A stretch of 64,000 nt of DNA from Pseudoruegeria sp039972875 (GTDB taxonomy: Bacteria; Pseudomonadota; Alphaproteobacteria; Rhodobacterales; Rhodobacteraceae): assembly GCA_039972875.1 (NCBI GenBank), contig JBDWMA010000024.1, positions 62,001 through 126,000 of the forward strand, in the 5' to 3' direction. The translations under genes and the position numbers were made by a program. Shown piece after piece: positions 16,510 through 26,163 of the stretch; positions within the stretch are counted from its first letter, which is position 1; each line of letters opens with the position of its first letter. The notes below the pieces were generated by a model, which saw nothing but the letters and a program-made list of their open reading frames with translations, was not told the origin of the DNA and made no database searches.

Positions 16510-17385
16510 TTAGGCGATGAGACCTGCATGGATCATTGCGGATTTGATCGCGGTTTTGGTGCAGTCCCCCAATGGGGTCAGGGGCAGGCGGATCTCATTG
16601 TTGCATTTCCCAAGAAGGCTCATGCCGTATTTTGCGCCAACCAGACCAGGCTCTGCAAAGATCGCCAGATGCAAGGGCATCAAAAGATCCAAGAGTTCCA
16701 ATGCACGGGCAAAATCCCCATCGAGTGTCGCGATCTGAAACTCTGCGCAGAGTTTTGGGGCGACGTTAGCAGTCACGGAAATGCATCCTTGACCTCCATG
16801 TGCGTTATAGCCAAGGGCGGTCGCATCTTCGCCAGAAACCTGAATGAAATCGGTCCCACATGTGATCCGCTGTTGAGGTACACGGGATAGATCACCCGTT
16901 GCATCCTTTACCCCAATGATCCTAGGAAGCTGTGCAAGCTTGCCCATAGTTTCAGGTGTCATATCCACCACGGAACGGCCGGGAATATTGTAAATGACAA
17001 TCGGCAAGCCGCAGGCGTCATGAATGGCTGTGAAATGCGCTATCAAACCAGTCTGAGTCGGTTTGTTATAGTATGGCGTGACGACCAAAACTGCATCAGC
17101 TCCGACGCTTTCGGCATGTTGTGCCATTTGGATCGCTTCTTGGGTGCTGTTTGATCCAGCACCAGCGAGCACCGGAACACGGCCAGCAGTGGCTTTTACG
17201 ACCTCTTCCACGATGGTTTCATGTTCACGATGTGTGAGCGTGGGGCTTTCGCCTGTTGTGCCAACGGGCACCAAACCTGTGGAGCCGGACTCAATTTGCC
17301 AGTCAACAAGGTGTTTGAGCGTATCGATATCCAGCTGGCCGTTCTTAAACGGCGTCACCAGGGCTGGAATGGACCCTCTGAACAT
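16510..17385 (-). CDS. dapA: 4-hydroxy-tetrahydrodipicolinate synthase
   Basis: A 291-residue cytoplasmic aldolase condensing pyruvate with aspartate semialdehyde in lysine and diaminopimelate synthesis. The Schiff-base lysine is Lys160 (IIGVKDATGD). The catalytic threonine pair is at 43-44 (GTTGES). Tyr132 and Arg137 (IYNIPGR) complete the active site. Length and motifs are standard. It is divergent from the lytic transglycosylase gene across 165 bases, so the two peptidoglycan-related genes share a control region. Confidence 0.96.
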   Translation of the reverse strand: MFRGSIPALVTPFKNGQLDIDTLKHLVDWQIESGSTGLVPVGTTGESPTLTHREHETIVEEVVKATAGRVPVLAGAGSNSTQEAIQMAQHAESVGADAVLVVTPYYNKPTQTGLIAHFTAIHDACGLPIVIYNIPGRSVVDMTPETMGKLAQLPRIIGVKDATGDLSRVPQQRITCGTDFIQVSGEDATALGYNAHGGQGCISVTANVAPKLCAEFQIATLDGDFARALELLDLLMPLHLAIFAEPGLVGAKYGMSLLGKCNNEIRLPLTPLGDCTKTAIKSAMIHAGLIA

Positions 17386-17550
17386 GACACGTCTCCTTTA
17401 TCTTTGTTTGGTATGGGCTGAATCGCCCTTGTGTAAGCCGGCGGAACCTAGCCGTGTTTGAAGCATTTGCCAAGTTTGTGAATTGAGCTAGATGCGGACT
17501 GCTCTAAATTACTTTAAATGTGTGGGTATTGATCAAAGGATTGTTTGTTA

Positions 17551-19494
17551 ATGCGTTTTCGATATTCGGTAGTTTTTTCTTTTTTATTAGTGCTTTGTGT
17601 GAATCCAGCCGTATCACAGCAACGCGGAGACGTTCAGATTCTATCTGACGCATTTGGCGCTATGCGGGCCGGAAATTGGCCCGAAGCGACGCGTCGGGCC
17701 CGTGCTGGGTCCGAAGTTGTTGAGGATCTGGTGGAATGGCATCGTTTGCGCGCTGGCAATGGCGAGATGTCTGATTATCTGGCGTTCATCGCAGATAACC
17801 CGGAATGGCCGGGGATGCCGCTATTGCGAAAACGCGGCGAGGAGAGCATTCCGCGTTCTGTTCGATCTCAGTCCGTGCTGACCTATTTTGCAGATGCTGC
17901 ACCCCAGACAGGGGTTGGTTCGTTGCGGTTGGCCGCTGCATATGCGGCACAGGGACAGCAACAAAAGGCAGATGCCGAGATCGTAAGAAGTTGGCGCGAA
18001 CTAGACCTGACCCGCGATGAACGAGAGGCCTTTCAGCAACGGCATGGGGCCTTGATTGCCCCGCATACTACGGCGCGTCTGGACACGTTGATCTGGCGCG
18101 GGAAGCATGATCAAGCTGAAGCCCTCTATCCATTGGTAAACGCAAGCTGGGTGGCGTCTTCCAAAGCGCGCATCGGGCTGCGTCGTCAGGTGGGTGGTGT
18201 TGATACGTTGATTGACGCTGTACCTGCCGATTTTGCCAAAGGGTCGGCTCTTGCCTATGAGCGGTTTAACTGGCGGGCCCGTAAGGGGCGCGCTGATGCG
18301 ATAGATCTTTTGCTGGAGCGTAGTACGTCAGTGAGTCAATTGGGTCGGCCATCCTATTGGGGTGGCAGGCGCCGGTCTTTGGCGCGGGCAGAAATGCGAA
18401 AAGGGAATGCCCGTCTGGCCTATCGGATTGCTTCGACCCATTTTCTGACAGAAGGCAGCACTTACGCGGATCTGGAATGGCTATCGGGATATTTGTCGCT
18501 GCGGTATCTAAACAATCCAGAACAGGCACTGTCCCATTTTGAACGGTTTCAAAGAGCGGTCGTAACACCGATCAGCCTTGGGCGCGCGGGATATTGGCGG
18601 GGACGGGCCAATGAGGCGATGGGGCGAAAAGATGCTGCACAAGAGGCCTATGGGTTTGGCGCGACTTATCAAAGCAGTTTCTACGGTCAGTTGGCCGCCG
18701 AAAAAGCGGGATTTCCTATGGATGCCGCTTTGATAGGTGGGGAGAAATTCCCCGATTGGACGCAGTCTCGGTTGCGACGCTCAGAGGTGGTGCAGGCTGG
18801 ACTGGTGTTACAAGAGGCCGGAGAGCTGAATTTGGCGACACGGTTTATGGTGCATCAAGGGGAAACCCTAAATCGCACCGAATTAGGTCAGCTCGGGGAT
18901 TTGGCTATCAGTCTAAACGAATCCTACATGGCGCTTATGGTGGCAAAAGAGGCGGCCAGCCAGGGGTATGTTATTGATAAGGCGTATTACCCGCTTCATG
19001 ATTTACGGGAACGCAGCGTGCCTGTGCAAAAAGAATTGGCCCTGTCTATCGCTCGGCGCGAAAGCGAATTTAACCCGCGTGTCGTCAGCCCTGTTGGGGC
19101 CCGTGGGTTGATGCAATTAATGCCAGCGACGGCTCAACAAGTCGCCGGAGAGATTGGCGTGTCTTATTCCAAAAGCAAACTGCTGTCAGATTGGCGCTAC
19201 AACGCACAGCTGGGCTCGGCCTATCTTGCCGATCTAAAAGACGAATTTGGCAACAATCCGATCTTGATCTCTGTGGGGTATAACGCCGGGCCAAGCCGTG
19301 CCCGTCGTTGGATGAAAGATCGGGGTGATCCCCGGTCTAGCAGTGTTGATGTGGTCGATTGGATTGAGCATATTCCGTTTCGTGAGACACGGAATTATGT
19401 GATGCGTGTGAGTGAGGCTTTGGCGGTCTATCGGGTACGGTTAAGCGGCAAAGTCGAACGCCCACATTTGGCCGAAGAATTACAGGGTCGATAG
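17551..19494 (+). CDS. slt: Soluble lytic murein transglycosylase
   Basis: A 647-residue periplasmic enzyme that cleaves the MurNAc-GlcNAc bond, forming 1,6-anhydro ends. Residues 1-24 look like a signal peptide (ends PAVSQQ). A long alpha-helical superhelical region (about 30-470) precedes the C-terminal SLT domain. There ARRESEF carries the catalytic Glu504, followed by GLMQLMPATAQQV and GYNAGPSR. The ATG at 17551 is preferred to an in-frame TTG six bases earlier, with aaagga as ribosome site. It is transcribed away from dapA. Confidence 0.93.
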   Translation: MRFRYSVVFSFLLVLCVNPAVSQQRGDVQILSDAFGAMRAGNWPEATRRARAGSEVVEDLVEWHRLRAGNGEMSDYLAFIADNPEWPGMPLLRKRGEESIPRSVRSQSVLTYFADAAPQTGVGSLRLAAAYAAQGQQQKADAEIVRSWRELDLTRDEREAFQQRHGALIAPHTTARLDTLIWRGKHDQAEALYPLVNASWVASSKARIGLRRQVGGVDTLIDAVPADFAKGSALAYERFNWRARKGRADAIDLLLERSTSVSQLGRPSYWGGRRRSLARAEMRKGNARLAYRIASTHFLTEGSTYADLEWLSGYLSLRYLNNPEQALSHFERFQRAVVTPISLGRAGYWRGRANEAMGRKDAAQEAYGFGATYQSSFYGQLAAEKAGFPMDAALIGGEKFPDWTQSRLRRSEVVQAGLVLQEAGELNLATRFMVHQGETLNRTELGQLGDLAISLNESYMALMVAKEAASQGYVIDKAYYPLHDLRERSVPVQKELALSIARRESEFNPRVVSPVGARGLMQLMPATAQQVAGEIGVSYSKSKLLSDWRYNAQLGSAYLADLKDEFGNNPILISVGYNAGPSRARRWMKDRGDPRSSSVDVVDWIEHIPFRETRNYVMRVSEALAVYRVRLSGKVERPHLAEELQGR

Positions 19495-19507
19495 CGTTTT
19501 AGGTGCT

Positions 19508-19534
19508 CAGTTGCCCCTAATCATGGGGCAACTG
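19508..19534. terminator. Hairpin between convergent slt and purD
   Basis: A perfect 10-bp stem, CAGTTGCCCC / GGGGCAACTG, with the 7-base loop TAATCAT. There is no T-run on either side, so it is a possible weak bidirectional terminator between two convergent genes. Confidence 0.5.
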
Positions 19535-19550
19535 GATCAATTGCACTGGT

Positions 19551-20813
19551 TTAAAGTGCCTGCCAACCGATATCGGAGCGACAGAACCCATCGGGCCAGT
19601 CAATCTTTTTAACCATTTCATAGGCGCGATCATGGGCTTCTTGCAATGTATCGCCTCGGGCCGTGACGTTCAGGACCCGACCGCCATTAGAGACGATCTG
19701 CCCGTCTTTTTCTGCGGTGCCCGCATGAAACACCATGTTAAAGCTGTCTTCGGGAAGATCGTCCAAACCTTTGATCACGGACCCTTTTTCATAAGAGCCG
19801 GGGTACCCTTTGGCAGCCAAAACAACAGTCATAGCATGATCATTCGCCCAATTGGCTTGGGCTTGATCCAATGTGCCAAGGGCGCAGGCTTCTAACAGAT
19901 CCAACGCTTGTGCCCCAAGACGCATCATTAGAACCTGACACTCTGGATCCCCAAAGCGGGCATTGTATTCGACAAGGCGTGGCTGGCCATCTTTGATCAT
20001 AAAGCCTGCATAGAGCACGCCCTGATAAGGTGTTCCACGTTTAGCCATTTCCGCCACGGTGGGTTTGATGATTTCATCAAGGGCTTTTTGAATAATGACG
20101 TCCGTCATGACCGGCGCAGGCGAATAGGCCCCCATACCGCCGGTGTTTGGGCCTTCGTCGTTGTCATAAGCCCGTTTGTGGTCTTGGGCCGTGCCTATAG
20201 GCAGAATGTTTTTGCCGTCACAGAGAATAAAGTAGGATGCTTCTTCACCTTCCATGAATTCTTCGATGACAACTTCAGCACCAGCTGCGCCAAATTCGCC
20301 ACCGAACATGTCATCCAACGCATCCAGCGCGGCCTGTTCGTCCATGGCAACAATCACACCTTTGCCTGCGGCCAGACCGTCGGCTTTGACCACAATCGGT
20401 GCGCCGTTTTTCTTAACGTATTTCTTGGCAGATTTGAGGTCCGTGAAATGCGCATATCCGGCCGTTGGTGCACCGGACGCATCGCAGATCTCTTTGGTAA
20501 AGGCCTTGGAGGCCTCAAGACGGGCCGCTTCTTGGGACGGGCCAAACGTTAAGATGCCTGCTTCGCGTACCCGATCAGCAACGCCTTTGGCGAGCGGGGC
20601 CTCTGGGCCGACGATTACAAAATCAATCGCGTTTTCTTCGGCAAATGTAACAACTGCACCGCCGTCTTCGATGTCAAATTGCGCACATTCCGCGATGGCG
20701 GCGATGCCCGCGTTCCCCGGTGCTACGATCAGACGATCGCATTTTGGGTTTTGTTTGACCGCCCACGCCAGAGCATGTTCACGACCGCCGGATCCGAGAA
20801 TAAGGATATTCAT
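19551..20813 (-). CDS. purD: Phosphoribosylamine-glycine ligase
   Basis: A 420-residue ATP-grasp enzyme of purine synthesis, joining glycine to phosphoribosylamine. The start MNILILGSGGREHALAW is the conserved purD N-terminus and fixes the ATG at 20813, although the frame is open 39 codons further. Other motifs are IVGPEAPL, KADGLAAGKGV, NTGGMGAYSPAP and YNARFGDPE. Full length. Divergent from xseA across 74 bases. Confidence 0.97.
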   Translation of the reverse strand: MNILILGSGGREHALAWAVKQNPKCDRLIVAPGNAGIAAIAECAQFDIEDGGAVVTFAEENAIDFVIVGPEAPLAKGVADRVREAGILTFGPSQEAARLEASKAFTKEICDASGAPTAGYAHFTDLKSAKKYVKKNGAPIVVKADGLAAGKGVIVAMDEQAALDALDDMFGGEFGAAGAEVVIEEFMEGEEASYFILCDGKNILPIGTAQDHKRAYDNDEGPNTGGMGAYSPAPVMTDVIIQKALDEIIKPTVAEMAKRGTPYQGVLYAGFMIKDGQPRLVEYNARFGDPECQVLMMRLGAQALDLLEACALGTLDQAQANWANDHAMTVVLAAKGYPGSYEKGSVIKGLDDLPEDSFNMVFHAGTAEKDGQIVSNGGRVLNVTARGDTLQEAHDRAYEMVKKIDWPDGFCRSDIGWQAL

Positions 20814-20887
20814 GAAAGCTCCCTTAAGCTTTTCCTTTGTTGATCCGCGTTCTAAGGTGCTCGCGAGCACAAAACAAGCGAGCAGTG

Positions 20888-22435
20888 ATGAGCGAGTTAT
20901 TCGACGACCCGGTTGAGGGCCAAAATGCACCGGAATTTACCGTAACAGAGATTTCAGGAGCGGTTAAAAAGACCATTGAGGGCGAATTCGGTCATGTGCG
21001 CGTCAAAGGGGAGGTTGGACGTGTCTCTCGTCCGCGCTCGGGCCATGTGTATTTAGACTTAAAAGATGACCGTTCGGTGTTGGCAGGAGTGATGTGGAAA
21101 GGTGTCGCCAGCCGGCTTACCACCCAGCCCGAAGAAGGTATGGAGGTGGTTGCAACGGGCAAACTAACCACTTTTGGGGGTCAATCCAAATATCAGATGG
21201 TTATTGAAGACATTGCACCTGCTGGAATGGGCGCATTGATGGCAATGTTGGAAAAACGCAAAGCAGCTTTAGCGGCAGAAGGATTGTTTGATCCATCCCG
21301 CAAGCAGCAGCTGCCCTATTTGCCAGAAATTATCGGGGTCATCACGTCACCCAGTGGTGCAGTCATTCGTGATATTTTGCATCGTTTGCGTGACAGGTTT
21401 CCACGCAAAGTTTTGATTTGGCCCGTGGCAGTGCAGGGGGCGAAATCGGCTCCTGAAGTGGCCCGCGCCATTGAGGGGTTTAATGCTTTTTCACCCGGAG
21501 GCGCTTTGCCGCGGCCTGATTTGTTGATCGTCGCTCGGGGGGGGGGATCCATAGAGGACCTTTGGGGGTTCAATGAGGAAATCGTTGCGCGTGCGGCGGC
21601 GGCGTCGCACATTCCGCTCATCTCTGCTGTCGGGCATGAAACGGATACAACGCTGATTGATTTTGTGTCCGATATGCGCGCCCCGACTCCGACAGCGGCT
21701 GCGGAAATGGCTGTTCCGGTGCGTCTGGAATTGTTGACTACGTTGGACAACCAGCAGGCGCGCTTGGTCCGTGCCATTGAGCAAGCCATTTTGAACCGGA
21801 AACAACGGTTGCAGGATCTTTCGCGGGCTCTGCCGCGGGCAGAGACCCTGACAGCAAACGCGCAACAGCGATTGGATCTTTGGGGGGAGCGTCTGCCGGG
21901 GGCATTGCGCGCGGTGGCTCAGGTCAAACGCAATCATTTATCAGAAGTGGCCGGGGTGTTGAAACCATCCTTACTGGGTCGGGGTTTGCAGGAAGAACGC
22001 CGCCGTGTTGCAGAACGTGCGGCACGGATGGATCAGGGGCTGCGTAGGACGATTACCGATCAAAACAAGGCACTTGAGGCACAAACGCGTCGGTTGCGCC
22101 CAGATGTTTTGGTTCAAGACCTTGACCGTAAAAAACAAACTTTGGCTCAGGTTGAGGCACGCTTGGCCCGCGTGGCCCAAGGTCAGGTTGATCGGTGGCG
22201 GGATCGGCTTGAGGCAAGTGATCGCTTGCGCCAAACCCTTGGATATAGGGAAACCCTATCGCGGGGATATGCCGTGGTGCGCGGCGATGGGGAATTGGTC
22301 ACGACACTAAAGGCTGCGAAATCTGCGAGCAGCTTAGAGATCGAGTTCCACGATGGACGGCATGAGGTGGGCGGCAAAGCTGCGCGCAAGCCGAAATCTA
22401 CCGCAAAAGCACCGGATCAGGGCAGTCTGTTTTAG
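20888..22435 (+). CDS. xseA: Exodeoxyribonuclease VII large subunit
   Basis: A 515-residue nuclease subunit that degrades single-stranded DNA together with XseB. An N-terminal OB-fold (about 15-115) precedes the catalytic domain. The family-typical motifs VARGGGSIEDLWGFNEE and SAVGHETDTTLIDFV are seen, followed by a long charged helical region that ends in a short basic tail. The start at 20888 (MSELFDDPV) is chosen because upstream codons lie in the purD promoter region. The end overlaps the convergent DMT transporter by four bases. xseB is not in the window. Confidence 0.95.
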   Translation: MSELFDDPVEGQNAPEFTVTEISGAVKKTIEGEFGHVRVKGEVGRVSRPRSGHVYLDLKDDRSVLAGVMWKGVASRLTTQPEEGMEVVATGKLTTFGGQSKYQMVIEDIAPAGMGALMAMLEKRKAALAAEGLFDPSRKQQLPYLPEIIGVITSPSGAVIRDILHRLRDRFPRKVLIWPVAVQGAKSAPEVARAIEGFNAFSPGGALPRPDLLIVARGGGSIEDLWGFNEEIVARAAAASHIPLISAVGHETDTTLIDFVSDMRAPTPTAAAEMAVPVRLELLTTLDNQQARLVRAIEQAILNRKQRLQDLSRALPRAETLTANAQQRLDLWGERLPGALRAVAQVKRNHLSEVAGVLKPSLLGRGLQEERRRVAERAARMDQGLRRTITDQNKALEAQTRRLRPDVLVQDLDRKKQTLAQVEARLARVAQGQVDRWRDRLEASDRLRQTLGYRETLSRGYAVVRGDGELVTTLKAAKSASSLEIEFHDGRHEVGGKAARKPKSTAKAPDQGSLF

Positions 22436-23301
22436 GACTGCACCTGCCGTGCGCGCCATAGGGTGAACAGGCCCGCCCCAATGATCAGGCTTGCCCCCAT
22501 GATCAATGTGGGCCGGACCATCTCACCAAAGATCGTCACGCCCAGAAAAGACGCAAAAACCAGATGCAGATAGGCAAAGGGTTGCACTGCGCTGGCTTCG
22601 GCCACCTCGTAGCATTTGATCAGCAACCAGTGGCCAACCACACCTGTAACACACAGACAACTCATCCAGACCCAGTCATGGGGGCTCATGGGTTCCCAGA
22701 ACCAGATACCAATCGTAGTCATTACAACGGCCCCAACGGTGCCAGTCCAAAAGAAGCTGGTGGCAGTGGTGTCTTTGCGGGCGGCGAGGCGGGTGAGGAT
22801 GCCATATGTGGCATACAGCGTTGTGGCGATAATTGGAACGACGGCGGCCAAGGAAAAGACGTTTTGCCCGGGTTGCAATATGATCATGATGCCGACAAAC
22901 CCCACGGCGATTGCAGCCCACCGGCGCCACCCGACTTTTTCTCCTAAGATGGGGCCAGACAGGGCCGCAATGATTAACGGGTTGGCCGCAAAGATTGCAT
23001 GGCTTTCCACAAGACCCAACAAAACAAAGCCAAGCACCATGATGCAGATTTCTATTGCAAGAACGGCCCCTCTGACCATTTGCAACATTGGTTGTTCGGT
23101 TTTTGCAACTGCACGGATACCTCCGGGGCTGCGATAGGCAACGGTCAGAACAAAGGCGGCAAAGAACCAATAGCGGATCATCACCACCATCAGCGTGTTG
23201 TATTCCCCGGCCAAATGACGGGAAATCGCATCCTGAACAGAGAAGACTAACATGGTGGCCATCATCAACAAGATGCCCAAACGGGTGTTTGAAGTGGTCA
23301 C
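22432..23301 (-). CDS. DMT-family (EamA) transporter
   Basis: A 289-residue inner-membrane protein with ten hydrophobic helices in two EamA repeats, the drug/metabolite transporter architecture. Substrate is not predictable from sequence; roseobacters carry many paralogues. The start overlaps the mnmD stop by four bases, so it is translated from the mnmD transcript. The C-terminus ends in a short basic tail (LWRARQVQS). Confidence 0.88.
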   Translation of the reverse strand: MTTSNTRLGILLMMATMLVFSVQDAISRHLAGEYNTLMVVMIRYWFFAAFVLTVAYRSPGGIRAVAKTEQPMLQMVRGAVLAIEICIMVLGFVLLGLVESHAIFAANPLIIAALSGPILGEKVGWRRWAAIAVGFVGIMIILQPGQNVFSLAAVVPIIATTLYATYGILTRLAARKDTTATSFFWTGTVGAVVMTTIGIWFWEPMSPHDWVWMSCLCVTGVVGHWLLIKCYEVAEASAVQPFAYLHLVFASFLGVTIFGEMVRPTLIMGASLIIGAGLFTLWRARQVQS

Positions 23302-23981
23302 GCTTGAGGGTCCAAATGTGCGATTGTCATGTGCCGTTTTCGACCGTAGCCTTTGATGCGCGAAACGGTAAAGCCAGCCTCGCTCAGTCCTTGCCGTACG
23401 AATCCGGCCGCCGTGTATGTTGCAGCGGTGCCGTTTGGTTTGGTATGACGCGCGACCTCTGTCATCAAGTCCGCCCCCCAGAGTTCAGGATTCTTGGCTG
23501 GTGAAAAACCGTCCAGAAACCATGCATCCGCCGAATGGTCCCAAGTGTTCAGGGTGTCACGCGCATCACCAATGCATATGGTTGCGATCAGATCATCAAT
23601 GACAATTTGACGTTGTCCCTTGGACCACTGTTCAAGAAAGGATCCTGCGATGGATGCGGCTTCTGGGAAGGCCTCAAGGGCGCGCTTTATATCGGGTGTT
23701 TCCATTGGAAAGGCCTCAAAGCTGGTAAATCGCAGGGGCCCCTCGATGTTGGCGTCGCGCCAGGACAAAAGGGCGGCGAGCATATTCAACCCGGTGCCAA
23801 ACCCCAGCTCTGCAATATGAAACCCGGGAGCAAAGCGTGCGGGCAATTGATTGCCCTGCAAAAACACAAACCGTGTTTCCTCTAGGCCGTTTTCTATCGA
23901 AAAATATGGGTCATCGAATTGTTTAGACAGGGGGATTGCCCCGTCGCGCCATTCCAAATTCGCCCGCTGGTCCCGGTCCAT
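23298..23981 (-). CDS. mnmD: tRNA 5-methylaminomethyl-2-thiouridine methyltransferase, MnmD
   Basis: A 227-residue SAM-dependent methyltransferase corresponding to the N-terminal half of E. coli MnmC. It methylates nm5s2U34 to mnm5s2U34 in the wobble position of certain tRNAs. Motifs: LEWRDGAIPLS at the N-terminus with DDPYFS shortly after, SAM loop AELGFGTGLN, and the family motif DAWFLDGFSPAKNPELW. The start MDRDQRANLEW at 23981 gives the usual N-terminus. It is divergent, by 62 bases, from the gene for the other MnmC half. Confidence 0.93.
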   Translation of the reverse strand: MDRDQRANLEWRDGAIPLSKQFDDPYFSIENGLEETRFVFLQGNQLPARFAPGFHIAELGFGTGLNMLAALLSWRDANIEGPLRFTSFEAFPMETPDIKRALEAFPEAASIAGSFLEQWSKGQRQIVIDDLIATICIGDARDTLNTWDHSADAWFLDGFSPAKNPELWGADLMTEVARHTKPNGTAATYTAAGFVRQGLSEAGFTVSRIKGYGRKRHMTIAHLDPQA

Positions 23982-24043
23982 GGATTGTCCTAGAAGGTGT
24001 TTGCAAACAAGTTGACAATGAACAGACAAATCGGAGTTTTGCA

Positions 24044-25078
24044 ATGGTCGATGTCACCATTATGGGCGCAGGAATTTTTGGCCTGTCTGTCGCGTGGTCC
24101 TGCCTGCAAAAAGGGGCAACTGTTCGGGTGATCGACCCCCACGGGGTTGCAGCGGGCTCTAGTGGGGGGGTGGTAGGGGCACTGGCCCCCCATACCCCCG
24201 AACGCTGGGAGCCTAAAAAGGATTTTCAACTTGAGAGTCTACTGATGGCCGAAGCGTACTGGGCGGAAATTGAGACGATTTCAAGCCAAAGCAGCGGGTA
24301 TGGGCGCACCGGACGTCTTCAACCTATTTTGGACGAACATGGACGCAATCTTGCAGAAGAGCGTATCGATCAAGCGCGCGAACTTTGGCGCGGGCAGGCA
24401 ATCTGGGAGATTATTCCAGCAAATCAGGCGGACGGTTGGGCCCCACAAAGCCCGACGGGTTATTTGGTGCATGATACGCTCAGCGCACGTATTCATCCAC
24501 GACAAGCCTGCACGGCCCTTGCCGTTGCGATCCGCGCATTAGGGGCGGAGATCGTGACAGAAGGCTCAGAAGAGGGCAGTATCGTCTGGGCCACTGGGTT
24601 GGCAGGGCTGGAAACACTCGCCAAGGAATTTGAAAAACCGATTGGCAATGGGGTAAAAGGGCAGGCGATGTTGTTGGATCATGACGCACGAGATCGACCA
24701 CAGCTCTTTGCAGGTGGTATTCACGTCATCCCGCACGCTGACGGAACCACTGGAATTGGGTCGACCAGCGAACGGTACTATGGTTCTCCGCGCGAAACAG
24801 ATGAGCTGTTGGAGGGGGTTTATGAACGTGCCCTTGAGGCGTTCCCCGTTCTGAAAAATGCGAAAGTATTGTCGCGCTGGGCCGGGGTTCGTCCGCGCTC
24901 TAAATCCCGTGCCCCCATGCTTGGCGCATGGCCTGCACGGGGCGGGCACTATGTTGCGAATGGTGGGTTCAAAATCGGATTTGGAATGGCCCCGCGTGCG
25001 GGTCAGGTTATGGCTGATTTGGTTCTGGAGGGGCGTGATGACATCCCTGAAGGGTTCCGGGTCATTGATAATTTCTAA
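24044..25078 (+). CDS. FAD-dependent oxidoreductase, MnmC C-terminal-type (cmnm5U34 oxidase)
   Basis: A 344-residue DAO-fold oxidoreductase. The FAD site GAGIFGLSVAWSCLQKGA is at about residues 8-25. IHPRQACTALA and a late GHYVANGGFKIGFGMAP complete the fold. The MnmC C-terminal domain converts cmnm5s2U34 to nm5s2U34, the step before MnmD. Standing head-to-head with mnmD, it most likely supplies this activity as a separate protein. A general amino-acid oxidase is the alternative. The start at 24044 is the first ATG giving the FAD loop near the N-terminus. Codons upstream would overlap mnmD. Confidence 0.8.
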   Translation: MVDVTIMGAGIFGLSVAWSCLQKGATVRVIDPHGVAAGSSGGVVGALAPHTPERWEPKKDFQLESLLMAEAYWAEIETISSQSSGYGRTGRLQPILDEHGRNLAEERIDQARELWRGQAIWEIIPANQADGWAPQSPTGYLVHDTLSARIHPRQACTALAVAIRALGAEIVTEGSEEGSIVWATGLAGLETLAKEFEKPIGNGVKGQAMLLDHDARDRPQLFAGGIHVIPHADGTTGIGSTSERYYGSPRETDELLEGVYERALEAFPVLKNAKVLSRWAGVRPRSKSRAPMLGAWPARGGHYVANGGFKIGFGMAPRAGQVMADLVLEGRDDIPEGFRVIDNF

Positions 25079-25172
25079 GTCAAACAGGAGATTTGCGCGG
25101 AGTGCTATGTTTTGGGACATTATTCTGGCATGATAGGCCTAGCTTTTGAAACGAATTTTATCAGGAAAATCG

Positions 25173-25568
25173 ATGCCTAGTATTTCCTCTATTGACCACC
25201 TCGTGTTGACGGTTGCTGATCTTGAGATCGCCAAGCGTTTTTACGCAGATATCCTTGGTATGGAGGTGCAAGAATTTGCCGCCTCGGACGGCAGTCAGCG
25301 CATTGCTTTAAAATTTGGTTTGCAAAAGATTAATCTGCATCCGGCTGGCAAAGAGTTTTCGCCTAAGGCCAATAGTCCCACGCCCGGTAGTGCGGATGTT
25401 TGTTTTTTGACCGCGAACCGTCTTGCTAGTTGGCAAGACCATTTCAAGTCGGCCGGTGTCAAAGTGGTAGAAGGCCCAGTTGCACGCACAGGGGCAAACG
25501 GGCCAATTACGTCTATTTATGTGCGAGACCCAGACAAAAACCTGATCGAAATCGCCACACGAGGTTAA
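25173..25568 (+). CDS. VOC (glyoxalase/bleomycin-resistance fold) protein
   Basis: A 131-residue single VOC domain starting SSIDHLVLTVADLEIAKRFY and ending in YVRDPDKNLIEI, the standard fold boundaries. Metal-ligand candidates are His in IDHLVL and the final Glu in NLIEIA. It resembles the STM3117-like VOC proteins of unknown substrate. The ATG at 25173 follows caggaaaa. The end overlaps the convergent FMN reductase gene by four bases. Confidence 0.85.
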   Translation: MPSISSIDHLVLTVADLEIAKRFYADILGMEVQEFAASDGSQRIALKFGLQKINLHPAGKEFSPKANSPTPGSADVCFLTANRLASWQDHFKSAGVKVVEGPVARTGANGPITSIYVRDPDKNLIEIATRG

Positions 25569-26095
25569 ATTTTGGCGCGCAACGCTTGCATCAAGTTTCC
25601 TAATACGGTCTCGTAACGTTCATTGGTTAAACGGCCTTTGACGTCAAATTGTTGGGCGCATTGCCCGACCAGTACCTCTGGACCCTGCAGTATGAAGGGG
25701 CGGAACGGCTGCAAACACAATCGAAGTGAGTTTTGTGCACGCTCTCCGCCTGCACGACCACCGGTTGCCGAGAGTACCGCAACCGGTTTATCCGCCCAGG
25801 CGTTACCTTTTGTCCGGCTCACCCAATCGAGTGCATTTTTTAGGACACCCGACAGGTTCTTATTGTATTCGGGCGTTGAGATAACAACCGCATCTGCGGC
25901 TGCGATCTGATCTGCCAAGAGTTGAACCGAAGTGGGTATGCCTTTGGCATCCTCAAAATCTCCGTCATACAAAGGAAGGCGCAAATCGGCTTGGACAACG
26001 GTGTCAGCCTCTATCAAACGCGCGGCCTCAGCCAAGAGTTTTCGGTTGTAGGATCCCTGCCTGAGAGACCCTGAAATCGTTAGTACTTGTATCAT
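25565..26095 (-). CDS. NAD(P)H-dependent FMN reductase
   Basis: A 176-residue flavodoxin-fold reductase. The FMN phosphate loop GSLRQGSYN is at 8-16 and STPEYNKNLSGVLKNALDW forms the second flavin-binding motif. Such proteins supply reduced flavin or reduce quinones and metals. The start MIQVLTISGS at 26095 is chosen because the fold begins there. It stands just downstream of cobO on the same strand, 68 bases apart. Supplying reduced flavin for Co(II) corrinoid reduction is a possible role, but only suggested by position. Confidence 0.85.
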   Translation of the reverse strand: MIQVLTISGSLRQGSYNRKLLAEAARLIEADTVVQADLRLPLYDGDFEDAKGIPTSVQLLADQIAAADAVVISTPEYNKNLSGVLKNALDWVSRTKGNAWADKPVAVLSATGGRAGGERAQNSLRLCLQPFRPFILQGPEVLVGQCAQQFDVKGRLTNERYETVLGNLMQALRAKI

Positions 26096-26163
26096 TTTTT
26101 TCCTTTGCTCCTGCATGATGAAATTATGCAAAAGCCGATAATGTGCGTATTGGGCCGCTTATT

